64,000 bases of DNA from Phaseolus vulgaris (Eukaryota; Streptophyta; Magnoliopsida; Fabales; Fabaceae): assembly GCF_000499845.2 (NCBI RefSeq), contig NC_023749.2:40893459-40957458 (forward strand), given 5' to 3'. Shown piece after piece: positions 45,978-56,314 of this stretch (the stretch's first letter is position 1; each line of letters begins with the position of its first letter). The translations under genes were made by a program, and so were the position numbers. The notes under the pieces are model-generated. The model was not told the DNA's origin and made no database searches. It saw nothing but the letters and a program-made list of their open reading frames with translations.

Positions 45978-46445
45978 CTCGAATTTAACATTCGCAATTT
46001 TATGGCCGATCGCCCTTATTTTACTTGCTCGAATTTAACATTCGCAATTTTATGGCCGATCGCCCTTATCTTAATTGCTCGAATTTAACATTCGCAATTT
46101 TATGGCCGATCGCCCTTATCTTAATTGCTCGAATTTCAACATTCGCAATTTTATGGCCGATCGCCCTTATCTTAATTGCTCGAATTTTAACATTCGCAAT
46201 TTTATGGCCGATCGCCCTTATCTTAATTGCTCGAATTTTAACATTCGCAATTTTATGGCCGATCGCCCTTATTTTACTTGCTCGAATTTTAACATTCGCA
46301 ATTTTATGGCCGATCGCCCTTATCTTAATTGCTCGAATTTTAACATTCGCAATTTCACAGCCGATGGCCCTTATCTTAATTGCTCGAATTTAACATTCGC
46401 AATTTTATGGCCGATCGCCCACATTTTACTTGCTAGAATTTAACA
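45978..46445 (+). repeat. 50-51 bp tandem array, about nine or ten units
   Basis: CTCGAATTT(T)AACATTCG cores every 50 bases (45978-46128), then every 51 bases from 46179. The stem is now AATTGC[TC]GAAT with ATTCGCAATT, so the outer arms have changed together relative to the 43 bp class. The 51 bp units are multiples of three, which opens long but meaningless ORFs across them. Confidence 0.88.
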
Positions 46446-46657
46446 AAAATTTATGGCTGGCGCCCGAACGAATGGCTGGCCGACTGTTAAAACTTCTCAA
46501 ATTTCATGTCAAACTCTGATAAAAGAAAAGATGGACGATGTGTTGATAAAAATGAAAAAAGCACCGGGCGATACATCAAAAACAAAATAAGAAGGCCACG
46601 CCCCAGCCTCGGAAGATGCTAAAAAAGGAAAAGGCCACAACCCGGCCAAAGGCAAAC

Positions 46658-48856
46658 CTAATCCTGAATATTAATGCATCCATCCTCCTCAGCCTCGACC
46701 TCCTTACCCCGAACCTCGGCCTCCCCCTCCTCGGTCGCGGCCGGTTCAGTTTCTTGAGCAGTTAAGGCGGCCACTTCAGCACTTGGCATCAATCGACCCT
46801 GGTAGACCTCACAGTCAAGGTCAAACTCACCAGTGGCCTGCGGTTCGCCATAAAGCACATGCGCTTGACGCACGGCCCTTTCAAAGCACTGTCTCAGCAA
46901 TTCCTCGGCCTCTTCATAGTTTTCATCAAGCTCGGCCTCGGCTTGCTCCTTGGCATGTTGAAGGGCGGCCATCTCAGTGGCCGAGGCAGAGAGCTGCTTA
47001 TCCCTCTCCTCGACCAGCTCCTTCAATTTGGCAATTTCAGCAGCCGCCCTCAACCTCTCGGCCTCCAGCTGCCGCTTCGCCTCGGCCGCCTCCTTATGCG
47101 CCAACTCCTTCTCGGCCGCCTCCGTAGCAATCAGGGCCGATAGGTTGGTGTTGGCAGCCAAAGATTGCTCCAAGTCATGGTTGGCCTCGGACAGCTTGTG
47201 CTCCAATGCCGACACCTCCTCGGCCTGACGCTCTCGGCCAACAAGCCCACTCTGAAAGAGGACGACCGAGCGGCACATCAATTCAAAGCCACTCTTTAGG
47301 AGGTCCGAGGGGGAGACGTCTTGAAGGGAGTCTCGGGCCTCATCTGGAAGAGCGACGCGAACTCTTCGAGAAAATCGGTACCCACCCCCAAGAGGTCGAA
47401 AGGGGTGGGCGCCGCCCGAGCGTCGACTTCCGATGGCCCGGCTGCCCCGCGCACCAAAGGACCGGGCGAGCTTGTCACTGCCTCGGCTGTCACTCGTCGA
47501 GAGGGAGGGGGCGTCGGCATTAACCCGGGAGATCGAGTGGTGGTGGCAATGTTGCTAACGTCCCTCGGACGTTTCTTGGACCTGTGGGTGGGGCCAGCCG
47601 GCCCCTTGGACTTGTGAGAGGAACCAGCCGCCCCTGTATCGCTTGGCGGAGGGATCACCTCTAAACTCCGACGGCCCTTGCGTTCGGCCGCTTTTTGGCG
47701 GTGTTTGTCAAGTACACTAACGGCCGCCGGTCGTTCGTTAACCATGATTTCTGCAAAACAAAATTAATAAACAAGTTAGACCACACGCAAGTCAAAAGAG
47801 ACCGACTGCCCTATACAAGCCTAAACACATACCCCTCACGGCCGCCCATCGCGCAGACTTGGTATACGCGCCGATCAGCCCCCGGCATGGAAGCTTCCTC
47901 GGTAAGGCGTCAAAAAGGGCAAGAACCCCCAACTCGTCCTCACCCTCGGTCGACCTCGGCCACTCCTTCAAATCACAGGGATTCCGAGTCCAGTACAGGG
48001 GGAACCTCGACCGACCGTCTGAGTCAAAAAAGAAGGGGGTCGCCTCGGGACGAATGACGACCTTCAAAAACCTCCCTTTGAAACGTTTATACGAGAGGGC
48101 GAAGGAGTCAAACAACACCAAACCCGGCCGCCCGGCCAAAGAATGCCAAGCAGCCTTTTGGGCGGGGTGAGACTTATAATAAGAAAGGAAACAAGAGGGG
48201 GAGGGATGAAGTCGCATAACATCACACAACAGGCGGAAGGCCTGAAGGGACGCCCAGGTATTCGGGTGAACCTGGGTAGGAGCCACGTTAAGCGTCCGAA
48301 GGACGCCCATCGTAAACTCATCGAAAGGGAGAGAAACATAAAGGTCTTTGAAAAAACAAGCATACATATAAAAAAATGGGGGACCAACACCTGGCCGCCC
48401 CATACACACGCTTTCGGCCACCCCACAAGGCAAGACGTCGAAGTAACTCGAGTACTCTTCCACCTTTAAGACCGGATGACGGGCCAAGAACTTGGCCACA
48501 GACAACTCGGTCCCGTAGAGGGACGAGATCTCGACTACTCGAGGATCCACCCAGCTAAGGTCCTCCAAAGGAATAGCCGCCAGGGGAGAGCCCGACCAAC
48601 CAACAACATCAGCCGAGATATCCATCAGAAGAGAATCTGATCGATCAATAGCGTTGGCCGAGACATCCCCCCTTACAACCTCTACCCGGGGCGACACCTC
48701 GGCCACCCCAACCGAGGTAGGCTCGGCAGAGGAGGTGGAATAAGAAGAAAAAGAGGAAGAGGAAGATGACGACGACTTTTCAAAACGGGGAGGGCGACCG
48801 AGAGAAGGAGAAGAATGACCGGACGAAGAAGACGTTGGCCGAGACACGGTCGACAT
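46658..48856 (-). CDS. Tat antisense accessory gene: PF04195-like domain plus coiled coil, spliced
   Basis: ATG at 48856-48854. Exon 1 (48856-47833) encodes a Ser/acidic N-terminus and the PF04195-like domain (FFYMYACFFKDLY, FDEFTMGVLRTLN, VHPNTWASLQAF, YKRFKGRFLKV). An 82-nt intron (47832-47751; donor GGTATGT, acceptor TTTTGCAG) removes the in-frame stop, and the phase-1 junction keeps the frame open into exon 2 (47750-47296), which is basic and proline-rich. The coiled-coil part (about 47329-46658; EAELDENYEEAEELL) lies in another frame, so a frameshift or second splice near 47300-47340 separates it. A minus-strand TATA box (49004-49011) lies about 150 bases upstream. The family recurs in Tat elements; its function is unknown, and a nuclear or particle-associated role is only a guess. 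Confidence 0.78.
47751..47832 (-). other. Intron of the antisense accessory gene, 82 nt
   Basis: GT donor at 47832-47831 in GGTATGTG, AG acceptor at 47752-47751 after a T-rich run (AATTTTGTTTTGCAG). AT-rich compared with the exons, as plant introns are. The equivalent intron in the element at 1-2816 is 179-67. Confidence 0.75.
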
Positions 48857-49003
48857 CACTAACCTTGTAAATAAATGGACGAGACCGAACCTTGTAAGAA
48901 TGGGCGAGAAGTCGCTCGGATCTCAGCAGTGGGCGAAGGATCACTCGGCTGCCAAGAAAAAACTCACGAATGCAAATGAGGGACCTCGACGCTGGTAGAT
49001 CCC

Positions 49004-49011
49004 TATTTATA
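49004..49011 (-). promoter_or_regulatory. TATA box of the antisense accessory gene
   Basis: CTATAAATAGGG on the minus strand inside otherwise GC-rich DNA, about 150 bases upstream of the ATG at 48856. A matching box, minus TATAAATA at 53157-53164, sits in the same context in the Tat remnant at 52772-53465. Confidence 0.7.
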
Positions 49012-49266
49012 GGGCCCATGGGCCTCGGAATGCGAAACGTCAAACAGATCTCAACCGTTAGATCTTGTAAATCTAACGGTCCATGAACTCCCCCGCCCAA
49101 AAAACCCCTCATCAATGCACGTCACGTCGCGCCGTCTGAAGTCACGTCACGCCGCCTAGTCAAGTCGTACCTCGAGAAATGAAACGCCCGCGCGACCAAG
49201 GGAGACCGACCGACTCCCATTATCAAAGACTCATCGGACATATCTGACACATCTGCCCTTGAGCCT

Positions 49267-49276
49267 GGGGGGCAAG
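49267..49276 (+). other. Polypurine tract of the 11 kb Tat element
   Basis: GGGGGGCAAG directly before the 3' LTR; comparable G-runs precede the LTR starts at 1622, 22681 (minus) and 54234 (minus). Confidence 0.75.
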
Positions 49277-49993
49277 TGTACCGGTACCGGGCGAGACTGG
49301 GACCCATCTGGCTGCCCGATGCCCAGTCAATCTGCCCGAGTGACCGAAGGTCAAGACCCCTTGAGGACTTGGCCGAGAGACTATCCGCCCGAGTGACCGA
49401 AGGTCAAGACCCCTTGAGGACTTGGCCGAGAGACCGAAGGTCAAGACCCCTTGAGAAGTTGGCCGAGAGACCGAAGGTCAAGACCCCTTGGAGACTTGGC
49501 CGAGGGACCGAGACCGTTGAAGACTCAACCAAGACGGCCGAAGGCCACGGATATTTGGCCGGTGGCCGATCCTCACTCTGAGAATTTGGCCGATGGCCGA
49601 GCCCCATTACAATTAACGCTCAAACCAAGATCAGTGAAGCTAATCCATCACCAAGAATTAGGTAATGCAACCCTAAGCGGTATCCACCTCGATAAATGGG
49701 CCCAACAAGGTAGGCCCACTAGAATAATATAAATAGCACGCAAGGAGTAAGGTATGTCATTATTACTGTTCACCTACCTGAGAGCTAACCACCCGCTTTA
49801 CTGACTTGAGCGTCGGAGTGCCTTCGCAGGTACCCCCACCATCCGGTGTTCACCCGACGACCGAGTCCCGAGTGCCGAAGGATAAGCAGAACGAAGAGAA
49901 GGATCCCAGTCCATCACCCAGCCACCTGCCCGACTGAAGGAAGGAGAAGAAGACTTCAACAGTTCTCTAGGTCCCATCTCCCTAGCAGGAACA
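49277..49993 (+). repeat. 3' LTR of the 11 kb Tat element
   Basis: 717 bp; same termini, TATA and core motif (49805-49820) as the 5' copy. It differs by about five substitutions, a rearranged 37 bp repeat block (GACTATCCGCCCGAGT inserted near 49379) and a 5-base deletion near 49742. Confidence 0.95.
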
Positions 49994-49998
49994 ATTAT

Positions 49999-50234
49999 AC
50001 AAACTGTTCACTAGCATTTAATATATACTCTCTTTTTTTATCGTAATTTACTCATAACATATCCTTAATGATATCTTATTCTTTACTCTTTTTTCCTATT
50101 TATATTTTTCTTGTTTTTATAACTTATAACATCTTTCTCGTTGTAAATTAGACTGTCCTTTCCATTTTATATAATTTTACTAACAATTTTATATAAAATT
50201 ACCCGAAAATAAATATTACAATAAATTATCAGTA
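49999..50234. other. AT-rich flank right of the Tat element
   Basis: No gene or repeat recognised. This is the pre-insertion sequence that continues from 38942. Confidence 0.5.
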
Positions 50235-50497
50235 AAATCCTAAGTCCTAATAAGATAAAAAAAAGGCAAGAATAAAAGATGGAAATAAACAAAATTAAAA
50301 TATCACTCAAATATTTCCCATTTTTCAAAATTGATTCATTAAAATGGGTATTTTAGAGGTCAAATCCTAAGTCCTAATAAGATAAAAAAAAAGAGGCAAG
50401 AATAAAAGATGGAAATAAACCAAATTAAAATATCACTCAAATATTTCCCATTTTTCAAAATTGATTCATTAAAATGGGTATTTTAGAGGTCAAATCC
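50235..50497. repeat. Tandem duplication, two copies of about 127-130 bp
   Basis: AAATCCTAAGTCCTAATAAG starts at 50235 and again at 50362; the copies are nearly identical and a third start is truncated at 50492. Confidence 0.88.
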
Positions 50498-50738
50498 TAT
50501 TACTCCCTTCCATCAAAGTATTTTTGGAAGGGAAAATTGGAAAAATAATTGATAGCTGCAGCTGCAGATGAGGAAGAAAAAGAGATACTGTGCCAATAGC
50601 CACAAACATGCTAGAGAAAAGTGCTGAAATAATAGTATTAATTGGCAGGTACTCACTAATTATTAAGAGACATGTAAATCTCAAAATTGATTTGACTTAA
50701 ACCAGATAAGTCTCTAAACTTATTTCATCATCTCAAAC

Positions 50739-50837
50739 TCATCTATTTCCACGGCAGGGCAAGATATCCACATGCCTGATCCCTCTGTAGCATTGAATGC
50801 CCACCAACCTTACCACATCTCCCTCAACACACTTTTT
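50739..50837 (-). pseudogene. RPS13: Truncated terminal exon of ribosomal protein uS13 (copy A)
   Basis: After a splice-acceptor-like GTGTGTTTCAG the frame reads [13 protein letters not shown] then LPCRG and stops. The CYRGIRH and LPCRG words are the rRNA-binding signature of small-subunit protein S13 (organelle type, nuclear-encoded). Compared with copy B it lacks the [10 protein letters not shown] end, removed by a deletion between 50750 and 50756. No upstream exon was found. Confidence 0.7.
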
Positions 50838-51266
50838 CTGAAACACACACATAACAAAACAAACAAGCCTATTTAGATAAAAAAAAATCTCTTTAAACAC
50901 ATACAAGTAGAAAATAAGAAGGTAAAAATAAATTAAACATATTTTATAAGTTAAAATCAAATTATACACTACACATTTTATAGAAGCTCTGACTTCACTG
51001 AAAACCAATACACATAGGGTGATTTCAAACCAATACCAGCATAAATGATTAGAAATTTTCAAATAGAAAAAGCACATTACCTAGCCAATGAACCAAGACA
51101 AGAAACACATCAAAATGTAGAATAAGACCATTAAAGCTCTTGCAAAGAAAAGATAAACCCGCCAAAGGCATATTGAACATGTAAATCTCAACATTGATTT
51201 CACTTAAACCAGCTAAGTTTCTAAACTTATTTCATCATCTCAAACTCATCTGTTCTCAAGCAGTAC

Positions 51267-51419
51267 CTATCTTGATCCAGAGAAAGTTTTCCGGCTCCAA
51301 CTGGTGCGTGCATTCGTATGAGTCCTCTGTCCACGGCAGGGCAAGTTATCCACATGCCTGATCCCTCTGTAGCACTGAATGCCCACCAATCTTATCACAT
51401 CTCTCTCAACACACTTTTT
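51267..51419 (-). pseudogene. RPS13: Terminal exon of ribosomal protein uS13 (copy B)
   Basis: Acceptor-like TGTGTTTCAG ends at 51420; the 153-base exon then encodes [19 protein letters not shown] followed by [11 protein letters not shown] and a short SRKTFSGSR tail before TAG. These are the hallmark C-terminal residues of bacterial-type S13, which contacts the head of 16S-like rRNA and tRNA. In plants, nuclear genes supply S13 to chloroplasts and mitochondria. Upstream exons should lie at higher coordinates, but 51560-52770 is AT-rich and I find none, so this is probably a gene fragment. A long intron cannot be excluded. Confidence 0.75.
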
Positions 51420-51558
51420 CTGAAACACACACATAACAAAACAAACAGGCCTATTCAGATAAAAATTCTCCTTAAACACATATAAGTAGAAAATAAGAAG
51501 GTAAAAATAAATTAAACCTAATTTATAAGTTAAAATCAAATTATACACTACACAATTA

Positions 51559-52771
51559 TGGGACAAAGAATAATTTAATATTGTAATATTTTGTATATTA
51601 AAATCAATATATATATAATTTTTTTTAGAAACAAAATTAAACAATCAATCACATCTTATAATTTTGTTTTTAATATTTATGAAATAATTTTATATTACAC
51701 GAGAATCGCACAGCTAAATCAACCAGTCAAAATAAAAATTAATTTAAGTTAATGATTTTTAATTACGTGTTTCTTTGCATAAGTATATTATATTTATTCT
51801 TCAGTAGTTGAAACCAGACAAGTCCAAGATACACCGAGTTCGTCTACTTTATTGGCTTACTTTTTATACTTTATTTTTTATGAGATTTGGGAATTTTCAT
51901 ACTTATTTTATGACTCTTTAATATGAACATTTTTTTTTATCTCACAATAATAATATTATTAATAGAAACCACAATAATATTATGAGGTATATGTATGCTT
52001 TGAAAATGTTTACACTTATTTTATGATTCTTTAATAAGATAATTTATCCTTTTCACAATAATAATATATTTTAAAAGAAATGCTAATAAATAATATTGTG
52101 ATATTTAAAGTTTTGTTTCATATTAATTTGGTTATCTTTGTTTGGTAAACTTCATTATATATTTCTATAAAAAAAATCCAATCATTAAAAAACGTACTTT
52201 TAAAAATAAAATAAAAAAAATCCTAGTTGTAAAAAACTACTAAATAAAAAATGTTATTCATTCTTGTTTTATATAAGAGTTGATAAATAATTTATAATTA
52301 TCAAATATTTAAATTAATATAAAATAAAGACTTAATAGTAAATGTAATAATTTATAATAACTTATAAAATAAGAAGAACATTAAAAATGAGACATTCCTT
52401 AAAACAAAGTGCAAAGTGATACTCAAAAGTTTTACTTAGCAACATATTTCAAGTTGTATTAAATATTGATTCTAAACCAATGTTATTTATTATATCTCAA
52501 ACTTCACTCTTTACTCTCTTAATAAAAAAAATTATTGTACAATTTATTATATAAATAACATATCTATTCTAAATAAATAATATTTAGGATATTATGTAGT
52601 CTAAATAAGTAATAAAAACTAAAATGGTCCTTTTTTACAACATTCATGCCTTATTTACATTTTTTCCTACAAACTATTTATTATCACAAGAATATTCCTA
52701 AATCATAAAATGAATATTTCAAAATAAAAAATCAATTAATCATTGTTTTAATAAATCAATCAAACACTAAC
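51559..52771. other. AT-rich spacer
   Basis: Very AT-rich, with poly-A/T runs and TATATATA. No ORF, repeat or exon is supported. Confidence 0.5.
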
Positions 52772-53465
52772 AGTGTATTGGTTAGTGGAGAAACCCTAAA
52801 CAATCGTGACATACTCAGTCAGAGTAACCGTAGATGTCAGTCAACAATGCGGGCGAGTACGGTTAGACAAAAAAAATTCTAAGTCATTTGGATCCCTGAA
52901 ACAAGTAGGGATGTCCAAAACACGTTGATCGACTCATTTGTAGCTCGGTCCGTCCAAGCTAGAGTGGGTCAAGTGGTATGAGTTACTTGCGCTTCCCACA
53001 CTATCAGATGCGGTGAGGGTAAGCTCAGACGACTCAACATTTACTATATTTTCAGAAGAGGAAAACATAACTAACCTTTAAGATTGGAAAGAGCAACACA
53101 ACTAGTAAACTCGGATCACACTAGGTAAACAATCCCAATACTAAAGGTGTAAACCCTATTTATAGAAAACCGATGAGGAGAGAAAGTACGCTCGACAGCG
53201 TTAGATCAAATTTCATCCAATGGATCAGGTCATTGTTGCCAAAGCCTATAAACCAAGTCTATAAATAGAATCCTCTGTAGAGGAATAAAGTACGTTTTTC
53301 TCATTTTACCAGAACATAATCTTAAACTAGAGTACTTACTTGAGCATCAAAGTACCTTTTGTAGGTAACCCCCGATCGATCGAGCATCAGTATTTGAGGA
53401 AGGAAACTTGAAGCAATCAGGAGATCACGACTCATCACCAATTGTACGTCCAGTCACAGGTACTA
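52772..53465 (+). mobile_element. Tat 3'-end remnant: antisense promoter region joined to LTR
   Basis: About 53050-53220 matches the antisense gene start region of the 11 kb element: ACTAACCTT near the ATG, a minus TATAAATA (53157-53164) and a GTTAGATC word. It passes into LTR sequence with TCTATAAATAGA (about 53249-53260), CTTGAGCATCAAAGTAC (53339 on) and TAGGT (53361-53365). Polypurine tract and LTR front are missing. Borders are approximate. Confidence 0.5.
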
Positions 53466-53536
53466 TCTAAACCCTTAAGCCTACACAAGTACAATCATTA
53501 TATTAATTATAATAAAAAGAACTCATCTAATATTAC

Positions 53537-54234
53537 TGTTCTCGTCGGTTGATTTTCTCGTCGGTTGACTCTGGTGAAAAGCTTCACTTCTAATTTGTAT
53601 CTTCTAGAATCTGTTATGCGTCTTCTTATTGCACTGGAACATGGCTCTGTTGGAACAGATGAGGCTCTACCTGTTGATCACACTTCGACGATCAAGTCAG
53701 TGAGAGCATACAAAACAAGATAAGTATTCAGTCTAGTATTCAGAAACAACGTATCTTTACTAGGGGACTCTAGCCTTTTTTATAACTACTCTTGTAACAA
53801 CTTTCTCTCACAAGAATCTTATCTCTACTGAAAGCATAAAATAACAACAACAAAAAACACCTGCTAACAGACACCACTTATCTTTAGGTGCTAACAACAG
53901 GAAAATATTTTGTTTACGTATGCACCATTATTCACGGTGCTTTCCACTTATTTAACAACTTTATCTTTTCAACCAACAATTTTATGCATACATTTACTTA
54001 ACTAACCACCATATATATCAACACATACACTTGTATTTTAGGTTCAACAATATATTCTACTAACAACCTCATATTAATATATGACAAAACTTATTATTTT
54101 AATTATTCTCCATCAAGCTTACCAATATAACTGGGCCAAACTCATGACCCACTCTTTGAGTCCAACAACCGAGCTGACCTACCCACACTCCTGAACCAAG
54201 GTCCCGAGTACACAAGCACTTTATCCAATATACA
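53537..54234 (-). repeat. 3' LTR of the minus-strand Tat element
   Basis: On the minus strand it begins TGTATATTGGATAAAG after the purine-rich CTTGAGGGGCT and ends ACGAGAACA. It holds CTTGATCGTCGAAGTG (53681-53696) and CAGGT (minus, 53669-53673), the Tat LTR core. Confidence 0.7.
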
Positions 54235-54904
54235 AGCCCCTCAAGCTCGAGTTGAGCTTGGCTATGCGAAGAGGCTTACGAGTGCTTTGGCAGCTGACAT
54301 GACGGTTTTTGAGTGGGTAGGTATGGCACGGCGCACGAAGCATTTCTAAGGTGACGTCTCACCACACTCAATCCCAAGCGTAGACGTGGCACCTCCATCA
54401 AAGGGGAAAGCATTGCCGCTTGACATTCCCCTTCAAAATTCTCACTCCTACTCCATTGTAACATCTCCCCAAAATCTCTAAAACCCTTTCCTTCTGACTT
54501 TTTCCTCGCGCGAACTTTCACTCTTCAGAAAAATCCTCGCACTCTCAAAACTTCTTCCCATAGCTTTCCTCTTCCTCTTGCGCCATCAAGATCTTCTACA
54601 ACAAAGAAAACTTCTTTCTCCCACCCGTTCATTATAACAGGTACTTCCTCTTAACCATTCTCCATCATCGAACATTCAACTTGTTGATTATACTGCCTGA
54701 GCTCATAATCAAGCATTCATGTTAGTAATAACCTTACATGAGTTGGGATTCTTGTCTGGAGTAATTATTTTCTGCCGATGATTGCATTGTATGAACTTAG
54801 AAAGCTCCCTTATTTTATTCTTAACCTGCTCATACTGCTTAGTCTGAACGATGCTTGTATCTGTTTTGTGTTTGTGTTTTTGTGTTCTAGAGATAATCTG
54901 CAAT
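54235..54904. other. Antisense gene upstream region in the minus-strand Tat element
   Basis: Polypurine tract at 54235-54247 (plus strand AGCCCCTCAAG), then the interval that in the intact element carries the antisense promoter. I see no convincing TATA here. 54700-54900 is AT-rich and may be inserted sequence. Confidence 0.4.
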
Positions 54905-55589
54905 GGATTACAAAACTTTATATTCCTAGGCACCCTCAAATCTTTTAGAAGAAACCTCTCATTATACCTCGCATGAACGCATCATAGCCCTAAGAAAGAG
55001 CGATTGTCATTTTGGTAAAGATGATGATAGATTGAAAAGGGAGGACGAGCCAGTATGTTGTGATGACTCCTCGAACCCAGAGGGTCCATTTTGTTTCTTT
55101 TATGCAACCATTTTCAAAAAGGTCTTTTTACGCCTCCCTCTAACCATTTTCAAAAAATAGTTGTTGACCAAGTTGAATATGGCTCCTGCCCAGCTACACC
55201 CAAATAGTTGGGCATTCATCCGTGCCTTCTCCATTCTTTCTTCCCAACTCAGCATTTCACCAACTTTGAAAGTTTTTCTCTACTTTTTTTAGGCCAAACG
55301 CTTGGGCCACCAATTGTGGGTGTCTTTTAATGGTGTATCTGGAAGAACTTTGCTCACCCTCTTCCAGTCTTCATATAAAAACTTTAAGGGTAAATTTCTA
55401 AAATTTTGATGTAACAAAAGGAATCTAGACAGGTTCCCTTTATACTAGACCAAAGAGCCACGATTCCAAGGTGCTCGGTGCCTAGAAGACCTGCCCCCCC
55501 TTAGATTAGGAGTTCTGCAAGTTTCTTACAAGCCTAAAGGTTATCTTTGACACTACCTTCCTCCTAAGCAAAAAGTTCTCTCCTAAAGT

Positions 55590-56314
55590 TGATGGAAGAG
55601 GCCCCAACACCCAAAAGAGTGTCTAGGACCAACCTTGCATGAAAGGCAACCAAGAGAGTGTCTAGGACCAACCTTGCATAGAGGGCACCCACAAGAAGCG
55701 TCTAGGCCACACAAGGAGCGTCTAAGAGAGTTGACATCCAAGAAGGGTGACGTCCAAGAAGGCCCAACAAAGTGTAGCTTAGTCTTATTTGTGGTGTAAA
55801 TAACATAGCCTTATGAACCTTTGTTTAAATTCTACAAATTAGGATTAAGGAGGAGTTAACCTAGATTAGCTACAGTTTCTAGAAGCTCTCCACTAATCTA
55901 GGACGTCCATGTGCAAGTTAGGAGGCCATGTGCACCCATGTGCCATGTGCTCCATGTGCCTCCATGTGCTCCTTCATTTGCATGTCATTTAGATTACATT
56001 TCATTTGTATTTGGCTCTTCAAATTCCAGCCCTCTAAACACTATAAATTGAGGTGCTTGGCTCATGTATTTGCAAGATTGAATAGAGTATTGTTATGCTG
56101 CCAAATTTGTGCCATACACTACTCTTTGCCTAGCATCTAGGTTTTAATCTTCACTTCATCACCTTCAAAGGGGTTGGCCGAACCTCCCCAATTCCCCACT
56201 CTCATGCACCTTCAAGGCACCCATACTTCCTAGGAAGGCCTTGCTTCATCTCCTCCACAAGCTTCCACAAGTTCATCACCAAAACACAAAGAAGAGCTCA
56301 TAGGAATGCCATCA
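55590..56314 (+). repeat. Solo LTR of the 4444 gypsy family, TSD AAAGT
   Basis: 725 bp, starts TGATGGAAGAGGCCCCAAC exactly like the LTRs at 4444 and 9552, ends ATGCCATCA. Duplication AAAGT at 55585-55589 and 56315-56319. It sits in the Tat antisense gene remnant. Confidence 0.88.

Larger units (their letters stand above)
38948..49993 (+). mobile_element. Complete Tat-lineage LTR retrotransposon, 11,046 bp, TSD ATTAT
   Basis: LTRs 38948-39653 and 49277-49993; duplication ATTAT at 38943-38947 and 49994-49998. Contents in order: 5' LTR, PBS, uninterrupted gag-pol (39704-45052), tandem hairpin array (45150-46445), leftward antisense gene (48856-46658), polypurine tract, 3' LTR. LTRs differ by a handful of substitutions plus indels in a 37 bp repeat block. 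A second, archaeal-type RNase H and the antisense gene place it in the Tat clade (Retand-like; Ogre is a relative). It is the best candidate in the window for a recently active, autonomous copy. Confidence 0.95.
50671..51558. repeat. Segmental tandem duplication, offset 507 bp
   Basis: The block starting CATGTAAATCTCAA at 50671 recurs at 51178. Both carry the same terminal exon of an S13-like gene and the same downstream T-rich intron sequence (minus strand). The right copy keeps about 75 bp (51251-51330) that the left lacks. Confidence 0.85.

Noticed and set aside
45853..46443. Long ORFs with repeating peptides (for example 46025-46393)
   Set aside because: They exist only because 51 is a multiple of three; no start context, no homology, and they vanish in the 43 and 50 bp parts.
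45150..46445. CRISPR-like array of regular short repeats
   Set aside because: Units are directly adjacent, with no unique spacers, inside a plant retrotransposon; this is a tandem repeat.
50490..50684. Minus-strand hydrophobic ORF next to the S13 exon copy A
   Set aside because: It begins in the tandem duplication and its hydrophobicity follows from T-richness; no family recognised.
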